From Toxonevra muliebris (lineage: Eukaryota; Arthropoda; Insecta; Diptera; Pallopteridae), in the NCBI GenBank assembly GCA_963691655.1, contig OY829329.1:13344708-13408707 (forward strand): DNA of 64,000 nucleotides, in the 5' to 3' direction. Position numbers and translations under genes: made by a program. Of the stretch, positions 1 to 10,908 are shown in pieces. Numbering within the stretch: the stretch's first letter is position 1; each line of letters starts with the position of its first letter. Below the pieces are notes generated by a model. The model had not been told where the DNA came from. It did not search any database and saw nothing but the letters and a program-made list of their open reading frames with translations.

Positions 1-2285
1 CATTTACTCAGTCATTAATGCCCTAGAAACACAAACTTCCTCACTTCCTCATAAATTCATTCAATAGTTAGTTAATTGATTCATTATTTTGTTCATTCAT
101 GAATGAATAAATTCATAATTTCAGTGATACATAAAATTTTAAAATCATAGATTAGATTCACAAATTTATATATATCCTATGAATCTTAAATTCATTGATT
201 CATAGATTCGTATGTTCTGAATGTATGATTCATAGCTTCATGGATTCGTAGATTTAAGCACTCATGGATTCCTACGTTCATAGATCCATTAATTCTTAGG
301 TACATAGTTAGATCTAGTAAGTTTTAGATTCATTTGTTCACAATTTCATAAATGCTTAGATTCATAGAACCACAGAATCAAAGGTTCCAAAACAATTGTG
401 TTCATTGATTTACAGTTTCTAATAGCTTCTAAAGTTCGATAGATTCATAGAGGCTCATAGATTAATACGTTTGAAGATCTTTAGATTAAGTTACTCGTAG
501 ATACGTACATAGGTTACAAGATTCCATGATTCATTGATTGCAAGACTCATAGATTTCAAGATTTCTAGGTTCATAGATTTCAAGACTTCTAGGTTCATAG
601 ATTTCAAGATTTCTAGGTTCATAGATTTCAAGATTTCTAGGTTCATAGTTTTCAAGATTCTCGCATTCATCGATTCTCAGATTCATAGATTGCTAAATGC
701 ATATACTCATTGGCTTTGGGATTCCTAAATTTATTGATTAACAAACTCTTAGACTCATAGATTTATGGACTCACAGATTCAATGATTCACATATTCATTA
801 ATTAGTAGACACAATGTTTTCTTGATCCTAAGGTTAATTGATTCATAAATTTATAGCTCCCAAGATTCGTAGAATCATTAATTCACATATTCACAGGTTA
901 TTTGATTTATTATTCAGCGATTCACAGATTTCTAGATTGATAGATTCATAGCTTAAATAACTTCTAGTTTATTGATACACAGATTCATAGGCTCCTAAAC
1001 TCATTAATTCTCACATTCAAAAATTAAAATCCTTAGCTGTTAAATGAATCCATTACTTCTTTGATTCATGAATGAATAAATCCATAGTTTCATAGATTCA
1101 TAAATAAAATAAACAAATTTATTGATTTAAGAATTGATTGATTCAAAACTCATTGACTCATATCTTCATAGATTGAAATTTTAAATGATTCATGGTAGAA
1201 ACAGAGTATTTTTGATTCTTAGATTCATTGACTTACAGATTCATTGATTCGCGGATTCATAAATTTCAGATTCATAGACATATAGATTCCGAGAATCATC
1301 GACTCACAGGCTCCTAGATTAATTCACAGATTTTTGGTAGACTGATAGGTTCATAGGTTCAATGATTCCTAGATTCACAAATTCATAGGCTCATAAAGTC
1401 ATTGATTCATAAATTTATATGTGTATTGAAAGATAAAAATAAAAAAACACTAAAATAAAAGTATATAGTTGTTAAATTAACTGATTATGGATGCAGAAAT
1501 TCATAGCTGCTTAGATTCATCAACTCAAAGATAAACAAATTTATTAATTCATGAATTTCTGGATTCATAGGTATCAAAACTCAAAGACTTATAGATTCGT
1601 AGATTTAAAAATTGGTAGATTAAAAGTTTCACAAATCTATTGATTCATATATGAAGCATTTCAATGACTTATTAATTCATTGGCTTATAGATTCATCAAT
1701 TCAATGATTCTCATTTAAAAATTGATATATTAAAAGTTTCACAAATCCATAGATTCATATACACAGCATTTCAGTAACTCATTGATGCGTTGGCTTATAG
1801 ATTAATCAATTCAAAGATTCAAATTTTCACAAATTTATATACATTCATAAACAAGATAAACAAATTAAATGATTTATGTATTCATTGATTCATAGATACC
1901 AAAATTCGTGAGCTCCTTGATAAATTCAAATATTGGTATATTACAAGTTTCACAGAACCATTGGTTTATAGATAAAGCATTTCAATGACTCATTGATGAA
2001 TTGGTTTATAAATTTCACAAATTTATTGATTCATTGATTTTTGAGTGCGTTAATTCAAATATTCTTATATTATGAATTCATATCGTCATATTGAGATTCA
2101 TGGCTTCATCAATTTATAAATTTGTGAATTCCTGCAACCACATATTCATAAATTCATTGACTCAAAGATTCACAAACTCATGCGTTCAAAGAGTCAGAGA
2201 TTCAAAGATACAAAAATTAAAAGACTAAATATTCCTTGACACAAAAAGATTTAAAGATTCACAGGTTTTAGAAATATGTTTAGTT
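1..2285. repeat. Degenerate simple repeat based on GATTCATAGATT
   Basis: For over 2 kb the sequence is built from variants of gattcatag, attcattgattc and similar words without fixed register. There is no coding potential beyond short frames made by the repeat. It ends sharply near 2285, where unique-looking sequence begins, and probably continues left of the window. Confidence 0.85.
546..660. repeat. 24-bp tandem repeat, about five units
   Basis: The unit is ttcatagatttcaagatttc plus tagg (24 bp), repeated nearly perfectly. Because the unit is a multiple of three and lacks stops in one frame, it yields a short repetitive plus-strand frame (RFIDFKIS units) that should not be taken as a gene. 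Confidence 0.8.
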
Positions 2286-2299
2286 TCACAAAACGAAAA

Positions 2300-2674
2300 C
2301 CAGCGGGCCGAATTCACCCTTTCAAAGTCGTCGGGCAATATCGGATATTCTTCGGTTACATAATCAATTGCTATTGTAGACTAAGCATAGGCTGTGGGAG
2401 ATTTTGTAGCATGTAACGCTTGCTAGTTGCCTTAAAAGTCTTGGAAGCATGTAGGGGTGTTCAGGGTACGCTCTGCTGTGGTGTCTGTTTGTATGTGATA
2501 GAAGGTGTATTGTGCATTTGCATGCGTAATTTGTTGCTTGTTAATATCAGCAAAAGCGTACATAGCTAAAATGTTTTGGGCGTATATAGAATTATATGCG
2601 TTGCATGCTTTTTGTGTGTTTAATTGCCAATTTTGAGGCAGCTCCCATGATATCTTCAATTTTATTGTGTCCAT
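2300..2674 (-). pseudogene. Eroded unrecognised open frame
   Basis: From ATG at 2674 an 80-codon frame runs to TAA at 2432 and begins MDTIKLKISWELPQNWQL. Past that stop the same frame continues with two more stops and then another protein-like run (IDYVTEEYPILPDDFERVNS) down to about 2300. Composition is balanced rather than repetitive, unlike the flanks. I do not recognise the family. It may be a decayed transposon or cellular gene fragment. Confidence 0.25.
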
Positions 2675-5600
2675 ACATATTTTGATATAGGCACGTATTC
2701 AAAAACTAAAACTAATTTAAATGAAAATTTTGGACATAAGAGAATATTAAATTTTAATTGTATTTGTGATTATTTTCAAGAAATTAACTAGCCTTAGGTT
2801 TGACAGTTTATCAAGTTATTTTATATGAAAACCTCCCAGCTTAATAATAATTAATTTGATTTATAATATGCGACTTTGTTGTAAATTTTTGCGATTTTCA
2901 AATCAAATAAACGAAACTAAAACAGAAAATGTATTTGGTAAAAGAAATGCGCCTCAAGTCGCTTAGTCTCAAATTTGAGGTTAAGACGAGCGACTTCAAG
3001 CGAGCAATGGGTGACGAATCGAATGCTCTTGTTGATTTCTTTGTGTGCTCTTCATTACCTCACCATTATTACACCATTATTATTATTTTTATAATTATTA
3101 TTAACATATATCGGAAGACATTAGCAATTATTTATGTATATATCTATTGTATTTATATTACCTTATAATTAAACTAAGAATTTCTTAAATTTTATGTACT
3201 TTTAAGATTTTTTTTTTAGCAATTTACAACATGAATTCGTTTTTAATTTAAATACATACATTTTTGTTTAATTGTTTTTTATTTCAAATATTAACTTTAT
3301 TGTTTCTATTCGCCGCGAAATTTAGTTAATTTTATGTTTTTATTTTCTTCGCATTTTTTATAGTTTTCTATTAATTTAATATAATTTACATTTTTCACAT
3401 TTTTTTTTTTTGGTTGAATTTTACACATACAAACATTTTCGATAGATGAAAGAATAAAGAAAGCATTTTCATTGCCATTGTTTTCATGCATTGATTTATG
3501 AAGATCATTTTCAGTGAAAATAGAAATATTTTGTGACGACTCCACAATTGAATACTATCAATGAAGTTCAAGAATATGAGAAATATTAAAATATTTGTAA
3601 ATATTTGTTCTAATTGTATTTATCTTCAGGTTGAGCAACCCTGTCTGGAGTAAACGCCATTTTGTTTGAATCCCAAATTATTTAGACCCCTATACATTCT
3701 GAATGAGAGTCAAAATGTTTGCTGAGCTAGCATATGAGCTGTAACTCACTAATACATCGTAATTTCCCTCTCTCTCTCTCTCTGTCTCTCTAGCTGATCC
3801 AAACATGGCGTTTTGGCAAAAACATTCGTGCCCACTGGCCAGTACTCATTTTAAGAGAGCACTAATTTAAAAATTAAGAGAGGCACGAATATGAATTTCA
3901 AATGGAAAATGGCTATTCTGACAATTCCATTCTCTCTCTTTCTCTCTCTCAGCTGCATCTTATGTGCTCTTTGCTTGCAATATATCGAGATTTTCTAAAA
4001 GAAATCGAACTCAAATAAACATTTTTAATCATACATAGATTTTGTAAAAGAGTATATAAAATTTGTAAATCTATAAAAAAAAAAAGAAAAAGCTTATGAA
4101 AATGGAAAATTTGCAGATGCTTCTGAACTTATGCTTATCCTTAGTTTTTTTTTTCTTGCATATTGTAGAAAAGTTGTAAATTACAAAATTTCCTCACTCT
4201 CATTCTTTTTCATTCACCCCCTTGCAAACGGTGTCAATTCAATGAAAATATTTATTATACAATTTCTCAATATTAAAATTCTCATTGACAATTTTAAAAG
4301 CAAATAATTTACTAGCAAAATACATGCATGCATATTCGTATATTTAATGTAAAATTTTGTAAAATACTGAAAGAATCACAAGGGGATTTAAATTTATACT
4401 TTGAGACTCTAATACACACACACACACACAATAATACACACATACTCATATGTATGTATAGGTGCAAGTAAACAGTGAAAAACTTTGAATAGTTTATTAC
4501 TAGAATTTTTCATGCTCATTTTTCAATTACATGAAACACAAACGATTGCAAGGATAAATGCGAGGATTATGCATAAAATGCAATAATTTTTTGTGAAGCG
4601 GAAGAACGTAGGGAATGAGTGAGTTGAAAAGAGTAAAAAGAGTAAGTAAGAAAAAAAAAAAAAGAAGTAAAACAACTCTACAAACGATGAAACAAAATAT
4701 AATGGAGGACAATGTTGCAAAATGCAATGTTCAAAATGGAAATTACAATATGAGAAAATGACACAAACTCACAATACAGAAAGATATTTTAATGTAATCA
4801 TACGAAATTTCACTTTGCTGCATTTTCTGTTTTACTTTTTTTTCCCCCTTTTGGTTTTGTTTTTTTCATTCGTACATAGCTTTTTTTGTGCTATATATTT
4901 ATGTGTGTGTGCGTATAAGTGAACATAACAAAACAAAAAAAAACAAAAAAAACAAAAAAAAAGAGAGTTTCATACCGTTTTTATTACATTCCTGGAATGA
5001 GTAAGAGCGTGTTTCTCTCTCTCTCTCTCTCTTTCCTCTTCAGTTTTACATACATACATATATGGATGAGTGTACAAATAGTATTTGCACATGCACTGAG
5101 ATTGACACGCGACAGATACAAAATGCATACATATAAACGTATATATATATATGTGGTGGTAACGGGTGATGGTAAAGAGAGTGTCGACATCCCAGTAGTA
5201 TCGAAAAGTGGATACAGTTTTGTTTCCTCTTTAGTGGAGTAATAAATGATCACTTCTTTAATATTTCATGTTAAAAACACATAAAAGATTTCAGTAGGTT
5301 TGTTATAAATGTTCTTACTCTAACCTGGACACTTCAACAGCCCCCCCCCCCCTCCTCCTTTTCGAAATCTAGAATTTGTAATTTACCATGTTCTGTGTGA
5401 TTAAAAATTTTGGGCAATAGTAAAGCGATATAAAAGTAACAAAAATTTAAATCATTAAATTAGCCTGGGATGTAATCTCAAATCGCTGGTTATGCCGTGT
5501 TTATGACTCATTCTTGAGAGAGTTTCCTTGAAGGTAAGAAACATTACCAAAAGGCTCAAATATGAAGAGGAGCCACTCTGCTTAAAATGAGACCTGCCAA

Positions 5601-6170
5601 CTCGAACGATACTCGTACCATCAAACATATCGATGGTCAAACGTAAGTACTTTTTCAACACTTTTGGAAGAGACAACTAAATTACAATAAATTTCTATAA
5701 ACAATAACTATAACAAGTTTAAATTAAGAAAAAATAATTCCAGAAACTTTTTTATTTTTTATTTTAAGTTATTTTAAACCCAATTTGTGCATATTATTTA
5801 TGTATATTTATTTCCTATCCTACGTCTCTTCTAAATGTGGTGAAAAACTACTCACGATATGTCAACATCATCGGCCATCGATATGCAATAACCTTGAAAT
5901 GATTGAATATTGAAGAGCAATGCTCTAATGGAAAATGAGTGAGGTGAGATCAAACATACAAAAAAAAGAAGAGAGCATTTACAAATAAACCCGTTGCAGC
6001 GTTGCTCTCATTTACGAGAGAGTGCTAAAAAAAAATTGACAGGCGAAGGTGTAAAGATGTAGAGATGTACTCTTGAGGCAATGCGAACTGGATGAGTTAG
6101 AGGGAAGAGAAACTAGTGTAAAAGAGTAGGAATGATTTTTGCTTGAAAGCTCACAGACGCCGTTACCTGA
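2675..6170. other. AT-rich intergenic sequence with microsatellites, no gene seen
   Basis: It contains (CT)n at 3770-3790 and 3930-3950, (CA)n at 4413-4430, GA/CT runs at 5015-5035, a 12-base C run at about 5341-5352 and several A/T homopolymers. Short open frames here (for example 2929-3168 plus and 5455-5676 minus) lack recognisable domains or conserved composition. Confidence 0.6.
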
Positions 6171-6178
6171 GTTGTACA

Positions 6179-7126
6179 CATGGTTGCCACTTACTCATTT
6201 TATTTTGTACCAATATTTACCAAAAAGTGTACCAAATGGGGGAAAAATGTACCAATATAATAAGTAACATTAAATGTTATTTATTAAGGATGTAGTCTGG
6301 TGTTCAAGTTTCAAAAAATCGAGTATTTTTTTTAAATGAATTTCGAAAGTACAATATATTGAAAATAAACTTTATCTCTCGTTAAAACTTGAAAAGCGTT
6401 TTTCCGAAACAACGTTTTTTTGACCGGCCCAGGGGGTCTAAGAGAATTCTATCGAACTGATTGGGCTGAACTTTTAATATATTATTTTACACGCCAATGG
6501 CTCTCGCCGGTTCTAGAATTGTTTATTTTTAATCAATATTTCCTATTTTTTACAACGATTTTCAACAAAAAAAAACGTAATTTTGAAAAAAAAAGAAATG
6601 TTTAAACCCGGGCCAGCCCCACACTTTTTTTTTAGGTGTCCATTTTAGACGTAAAAAAACGCTAAAAAAATATAGTAAAATAAACTCCAACAAATTTTTT
6701 TTGTACAGTTAAAGATAAATAATAACATATAAAAAAATGAAATAGTTGTATTTTATTCTCTTATAAGAAAAAATTCCCGAAATAACCTTAAAATTTTGGC
6801 CGGAACACCAGACTACATCCTTAATAAAAAGTAACACATTAATTAAAATATATTTTGTATGTTAAAAATAGTCTTGGGTCGACTAGATATAATGAGACTC
6901 ACAATTCCGTCCGACCCACAATTCTTTTAAAAGTATTATATATTACATATATTTAAATTTTATCTTTTTCTAGTTTGAAAATAAGTATACAATTCTTAAT
7001 TATTATAAAAGCTAACTTTGCCCACAGAATATACCAGATTTTAAAAACACGTAGCAATGTACCAAGCGCAGAAAAATGGAAAAAAATGTACTAGTTTTGG
7101 TAGAATTGTCCAAAGTGGCAACCGTG
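6179..7126. mobile_element. hAT-like non-autonomous element with perfect 8-bp target duplication
   Basis: The left end is CATGGTTGCCACTT (6179) and the right end AAGTGGCAACCGTG (ending 7126), inverted repeats of each other. The 8-mer gttgtaca flanks both ends (6171-6178 and 7127-7134). An 8-bp duplication with CA...TG termini is typical of the hAT superfamily. The interior has gtaccaa repeats and no transposase. It is itself interrupted by a TTAA-flanked element at 6288-6820. Confidence 0.8.
6288..6820. mobile_element. TTAA-flanked MITE (piggyBac-like), nested
   Basis: The ends are GGATGTAGTCTGGTGTTC and its reverse complement, an 18-bp perfect inverted repeat, with TTAA on each side (6284-6287, 6821-6824). 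A TTAA duplication is diagnostic of piggyBac-type transposition. The 533 bp interior has no long frame. Confidence 0.75.
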
Positions 7127-7217
7127 GTTGTACATGCAAGTTTCTATTAAAAAAAAAACACGAACAATAACTTATTTGCATTCTTTCTCTCTCTCTCTCT
7201 CTTTTCGCTCCATGCTA

Positions 7218-7404
7218 TAAGGCGGAGTTTACATTTGCAAGAAAATTACCGCAAGTTGCTCTCAGAGAGTCTTTGAGAGAGAGTTTTGTTGATGCTAATA
7301 AAAAACGAAGAAAATTGCGGTTTCTCGTTGATAGTAATTTACACTTGAAAAAACTTTCTGAAAGGAATTGCAGAAATTTTTTTGCATATGTAAACTCTGT
7401 CTAA
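7218..7404. mobile_element. Small inverted-repeat element (MITE), copy 1
   Basis: The left end aaggcggagtttacatttgc pairs with the right end (gcatatgtaaactctgtcta). The interior includes aagaaaattgcgg and a GA-rich core. A related copy in this window lies at 52608-52746. Confidence 0.6.
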
Positions 7405-7526
7405 GGAACTCGTCATTGCAATTTTGGTACACTAATACCTCATTGCATGGTGATTTGCTTTAATGAGTTTCTTGAAGTTTTAGCCAATTTTACTTTCTTC
7501 TATTATTGGAATCAATCTTCGATTTG

Positions 7527-8580
7527 GAAGCACCCCAAAATCCTGATTTTAAAAAAAAATCCCCACATCAAATAATTCAGGCACTTCCTTAAAATTCCTA
7601 TAAAACAAAATTTAGACAAGACACAATCCACACAAAAAATTTAAAACTCATTCCTAATTAATTATTTCTTTTAACTCACTGAAAAAATGGGTGTATGACG
7701 AAATCTCGATAGACACTATCCCGAATTCAGACAAGACGAAATTTCGACAAGGCAAAATCTAGACAAGACAAAATCCATAAAGACAAAATATAGAAGAGAC
7801 GAAATTCAGATGAAACAGAATCCAGACAAGACAATATCCAGACAAGTCAAAATCTAGACAATACAAAATCTAGACAAGACAAAATCTCGACAAGACACAA
7901 TCCAGACAAATAATCTCGACAAGACACAATCCAGACAAAAAATAAAAATTTAAGAAAAAATGTCGCGATTTACTCTTTGCTCCACAATAATGAAATTCAG
8001 AATATAAAATTTTGTAATTCATTTACAAATATTATCTATCATTTTTGGCAGGTCCAACTTTTTTCTAAATTCCAATTTTCAAAAAATCGTTTCCAATCTT
8101 AATTGATTCATAGTATTCTATTCTGATATGTCTGCAAATGACACAAAAGAAGAAGTTTTGAGTTTTTTTATTTGCAATTAAAACTTCTCATTGGGATCAT
8201 AATGGAAGTAAAGTAAAAGTATTGTTTCATTCGGAAAACGTTTTAAATGCTTTAAATCTTGTTCTATAAAAATATGAAAAAAATTAGGCTGATTTTAAAA
8301 GAAATTCTAAAATAATTTTATTAAAAAAAAAGCCAGCATTAAAATTGGAATCCAAATAAAACATCAAGTTAATTATTACAAATTATTTACAGTTTACTTT
8401 TCAGTGAGTTGAAGGAAATAATGAATTAAGAATGAATTTTAAATTTTTTGTCTGGATTGTGTCTTGTCTGGATTTTGTCTTGTCTAGATTTTGCCTTGTC
8501 GGAATTTCGTCTTGTCTGGATTTTAAGGAATTATCTGGATTATGTCCCGTAGAGATTTTGGAAATGGGGATTATTGGGGC
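7527..8580. mobile_element. Foldback-like element with long arms built of short tandem repeats
   Basis: The arms 7527-7686 and 8398-8580 are inverted copies; the inner ~40 bp (ending aactcactgaaaa at 7686, starting ttttcagtgagtt at 8398) match closely. Much of the right arm and the region 7720-7945 consists of a 10-11 bp word (agacaagacaaaat) or its complement. Long inverted repeats made of short tandem repeats resemble Drosophila Foldback elements. A further block of the complement word sits just outside at 8670-8860. Confidence 0.6.
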
Positions 8581-8669
8581 TCCCATTAAAAAATTAAGTA
8601 AATCGCGACTAAAAAAATAATTATTTAAGAAAAAATGGTTTGATTTTTTTTTTTTTTTAGACTTTTTGT

Positions 8670-8880
8670 CGAAATTGTTTGTCTGGATTGTGTCTTGTGG
8701 AGATGTTGTACCGTCTAGATTTTATCTTGTCTGGGTTGTGTCTTGTCGATATTTTTTCTTGTCTGGATTTTGTCTTGTCTGAATTTTGTCTTGTCAAGAT
8801 TTTGTTTTGTCTGTATTCTCTCTTCCTGGATTTTGTCTTTCGGGATAGTGCCTTTCCAGACTTCATCATACACCCCTTCC
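8670..8880. repeat. TTGTCTGGATTTTGTC short tandem repeats
   Basis: The complementary orientation of the 7720-7945 word is repeated about 15 times with drift. It makes overlapping short frames on both strands with no real coding content. Confidence 0.7.
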
Positions 8881-8971
8881 TCATTAAACTTTTTTGAAAA
8901 TTTGATTAAGGCTCTTTCTCTCTCTCTCTCTTCACTCTCGTTTTGAACGGCGCTCAATGGCTATTCTATGC

Positions 8972-9269
8972 CTGCTTTTACACACACCGATTTATGGCCG
9001 ATTTTTCTCACCAATTTTTCCACATTCTCTTTTGTTCTTCTCTTCTATCGTGTGTATAAAAATACACAACGATTTCGACCGACCGACCGACCGATTTTGT
9101 ATTTCTATTGCTTCTTTATTAACCATTTTACATGAGTGGAACAGAGATGTAAAACTTGTAAAGGCAAACGTTAACAATCGTTGTAAAATCGTTCGTGCAG
9201 CCGATTTTGACACATTCAGTTTCGACTCCCCTACCTCGCTAACAAACAGAAAATTGGTGTAAAAGTAGA
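8972..9269. mobile_element. Possible MITE with CTGCTTTTACAC ends
   Basis: The left end ctgcttttacacacaccgat is roughly inverted at the right end (aaaattggtgtaaaagtag). The interior holds a (GACC)n run near 9080. The target duplication is not resolved. Confidence 0.35.
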
Positions 9270-9639
9270 CTATATAATAGTTAATAATATGGTGAATCTG
9301 AGCAGTTGTGTCTTTCTCTCTCTTTCTCATAATTTATACGAAACTTAAATGCAGTGTTGTATTTTTCCTTACTTGGAAATACTACACAAACGCCAATGAA
9401 ACGCATCTATGTTTTTATTTATTAATACACGGCTCACCTTATGATTCCTTCATGGATAATAATTTTCTCAGCTGGGTTGAGTAGAGTGCACCCAATATTA
9501 AAAAAAAAAAAAAAAATTAGTAGTAATTTTCACCAAATTCCATATGAAATGCAATGCGCTGTAAATGCTTTCTTTTATATACCCGTCAAATACAATGTAG
9601 CAAATAATAAAAATATTTGAACTTTACAACTCTGTTTAA

Positions 9640-9774
9640 CCCATTCAGCCCGAAATAAAAAATCGTAAAAAATTAAATTATTAAATTTGCATTATTTTTC
9701 ATAACGACAGTCTGTTATTGTTTGAATTAAGAGTGATTCTACTAGCACAAAAGTGTTGGTGAGTCCTGAATGGG
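9640..9774. mobile_element. Short TTAA-flanked MITE
   Basis: TTAA at 9636-9639 is followed by CCCATTCAG, and CTGAATGGG is followed by TTAA at 9775-9778. At 135 bp with no coding capacity, it fits a piggyBac-type miniature element. Confidence 0.6.
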
Positions 9775-10389
9775 TTAAAAATTCACATGTTCCTTGAAAC
9801 GAGAGACAGGAAATAGAATACTTTTTTATCCACCCGTTGCAAGCGATTTTTCGGGTATTGCTCTCGTCGGTTTAGTTATTACGTTCCCTTAGGCTGGAGC
9901 CAAGTGACACGAGAGCATGAATTTCTCGTGAAATTTTAGACGCCTAGTTCGAATTTGAATGCAGAATTGTTCTGGTTAAAATTGTTAAAAATTGGAAATT
10001 TCCATTTACCAACCAACCAGGACATAAATATTCTGCTTCTTGGACCTGGTAGAATATAAAATTCCACAGACTTGTAATTGCAATTGAGAAAAATTTCTTC
10101 TTTGGTCTGTCTTTTCAACTCAGAAACTAAACCTAAAGCTGATTTCAATTTCGCTTGCTGCAAAACTTTTAATCACAAATTTAAGGATTTTGCTATACTG
10201 TAAATACATTTAAATGTTTGTATGTTATGTTTGTGTGTGAGTGTGTGTTTTGTGAATATGCTATACGTAAATAGTTGTATGTAGAGATTTTGTTAGAGGA
10301 TACTTAGCCTTTATAAGGAATAAGGACACTGACTGCATCATGCACTGTAACATTGCTCAGTGCTCCATTGTATGTGGCATGCATGCATG

Positions 10390-10680
10390 TGTGTATGTAC
10401 AGAACCACCATCACCACCACCAACACCACCACCACCAGCGTTCCAGCTCCAACCAACACCAGCAACACTAACACCAACTGCCAACTTCCAACTTCAATAA
10501 TAACACAATATAATAACAACAGCAGCAGCAGTTGGAGCAATCAAAGCGTTTGGTATATGGACGCTGCATGTGTAGGACTCCTTCGTCTTCTTCGTTTTCT
10601 TCTATGCTTTTTTTTTTTTTTTTTGTACCATTACCAACATCGTCGTCGCCATCGTCATCGTCGTTGTCATTTTCTATATC
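10390..10680 (-). other. Probable 3' UTR with trinucleotide repeats
   Basis: This lies directly downstream of the stop codon on the minus strand. It contains GGT/GTT and CTG-type trinucleotide runs (10400-10530), a 15-base T run on the plus strand near 10606, and GAC/GAT runs at 10635-10670. Short open frames here, acidic or Leu/Val-rich, are products of the triplet repeats. Confidence 0.4.
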
Positions 10681-10684
10681 TACT

Positions 10685-10908
10685 TTAGTTTGCTGCCAGT
10701 GATGCGGACAACTCATTCGATATAAATTTGAACAAGGATAATGCAACGAATAAAATTGTTAGAAAATTTGTCGTCCTGTGAATTTTAAAATGCATCTGCT
10801 GGGGCGGTGAACTATTCGTGAAGACCCATGGTGAACGCGGTGAGGGTACAACGGCAGGAGATTTGTGCGTCTTTTCGTAACCATTGCGCGTTGGAAGTTG
10901 TGTATGAA
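10685..10908 (-). CDS. Terminal coding exon with hydrophobic C-terminus (probable GPI-anchor signal)
   Basis: The acceptor is ttattttttcctatag. With the phase-1 base carried over from the stalk exon, the frame stays open for 73 further residues to TAA at 10687-10685. The peptide is Ser/Pro-rich (SPAVVPSPRSPW), then has NSS (residues 347-349, a candidate cleavage/omega site and sequon), a short spacer, and FLTILFVALSLFKFI (364-378) near the end. That layout suits a GPI signal. A simple transmembrane tail is the alternative. No homology was needed to place it: phase, acceptor and hydrophobic tail agree. A possible distal poly(A) signal (AATAAA on the minus strand) is at 9414-9423, unconfirmed. 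Confidence 0.82.

Noticed and set aside
1..2285. Matrix-attachment or origin-like AT-rich region
   Set aside because: AT richness and simple repeats alone do not support such a call.
9936..10163. 75-codon minus frame after a ttttgcag acceptor as an alternative last exon
   Set aside because: In the required phase it meets a stop after about a dozen codons and has no hydrophobic tail; 10908-10685 fits far better.
10468..10746. Acidic/Cys-rich minus frame overlapping the terminal exon
   Set aside because: Its frame does not match the splice phase from the stalk exon; it reads through triplet repeats in the probable 3' UTR.
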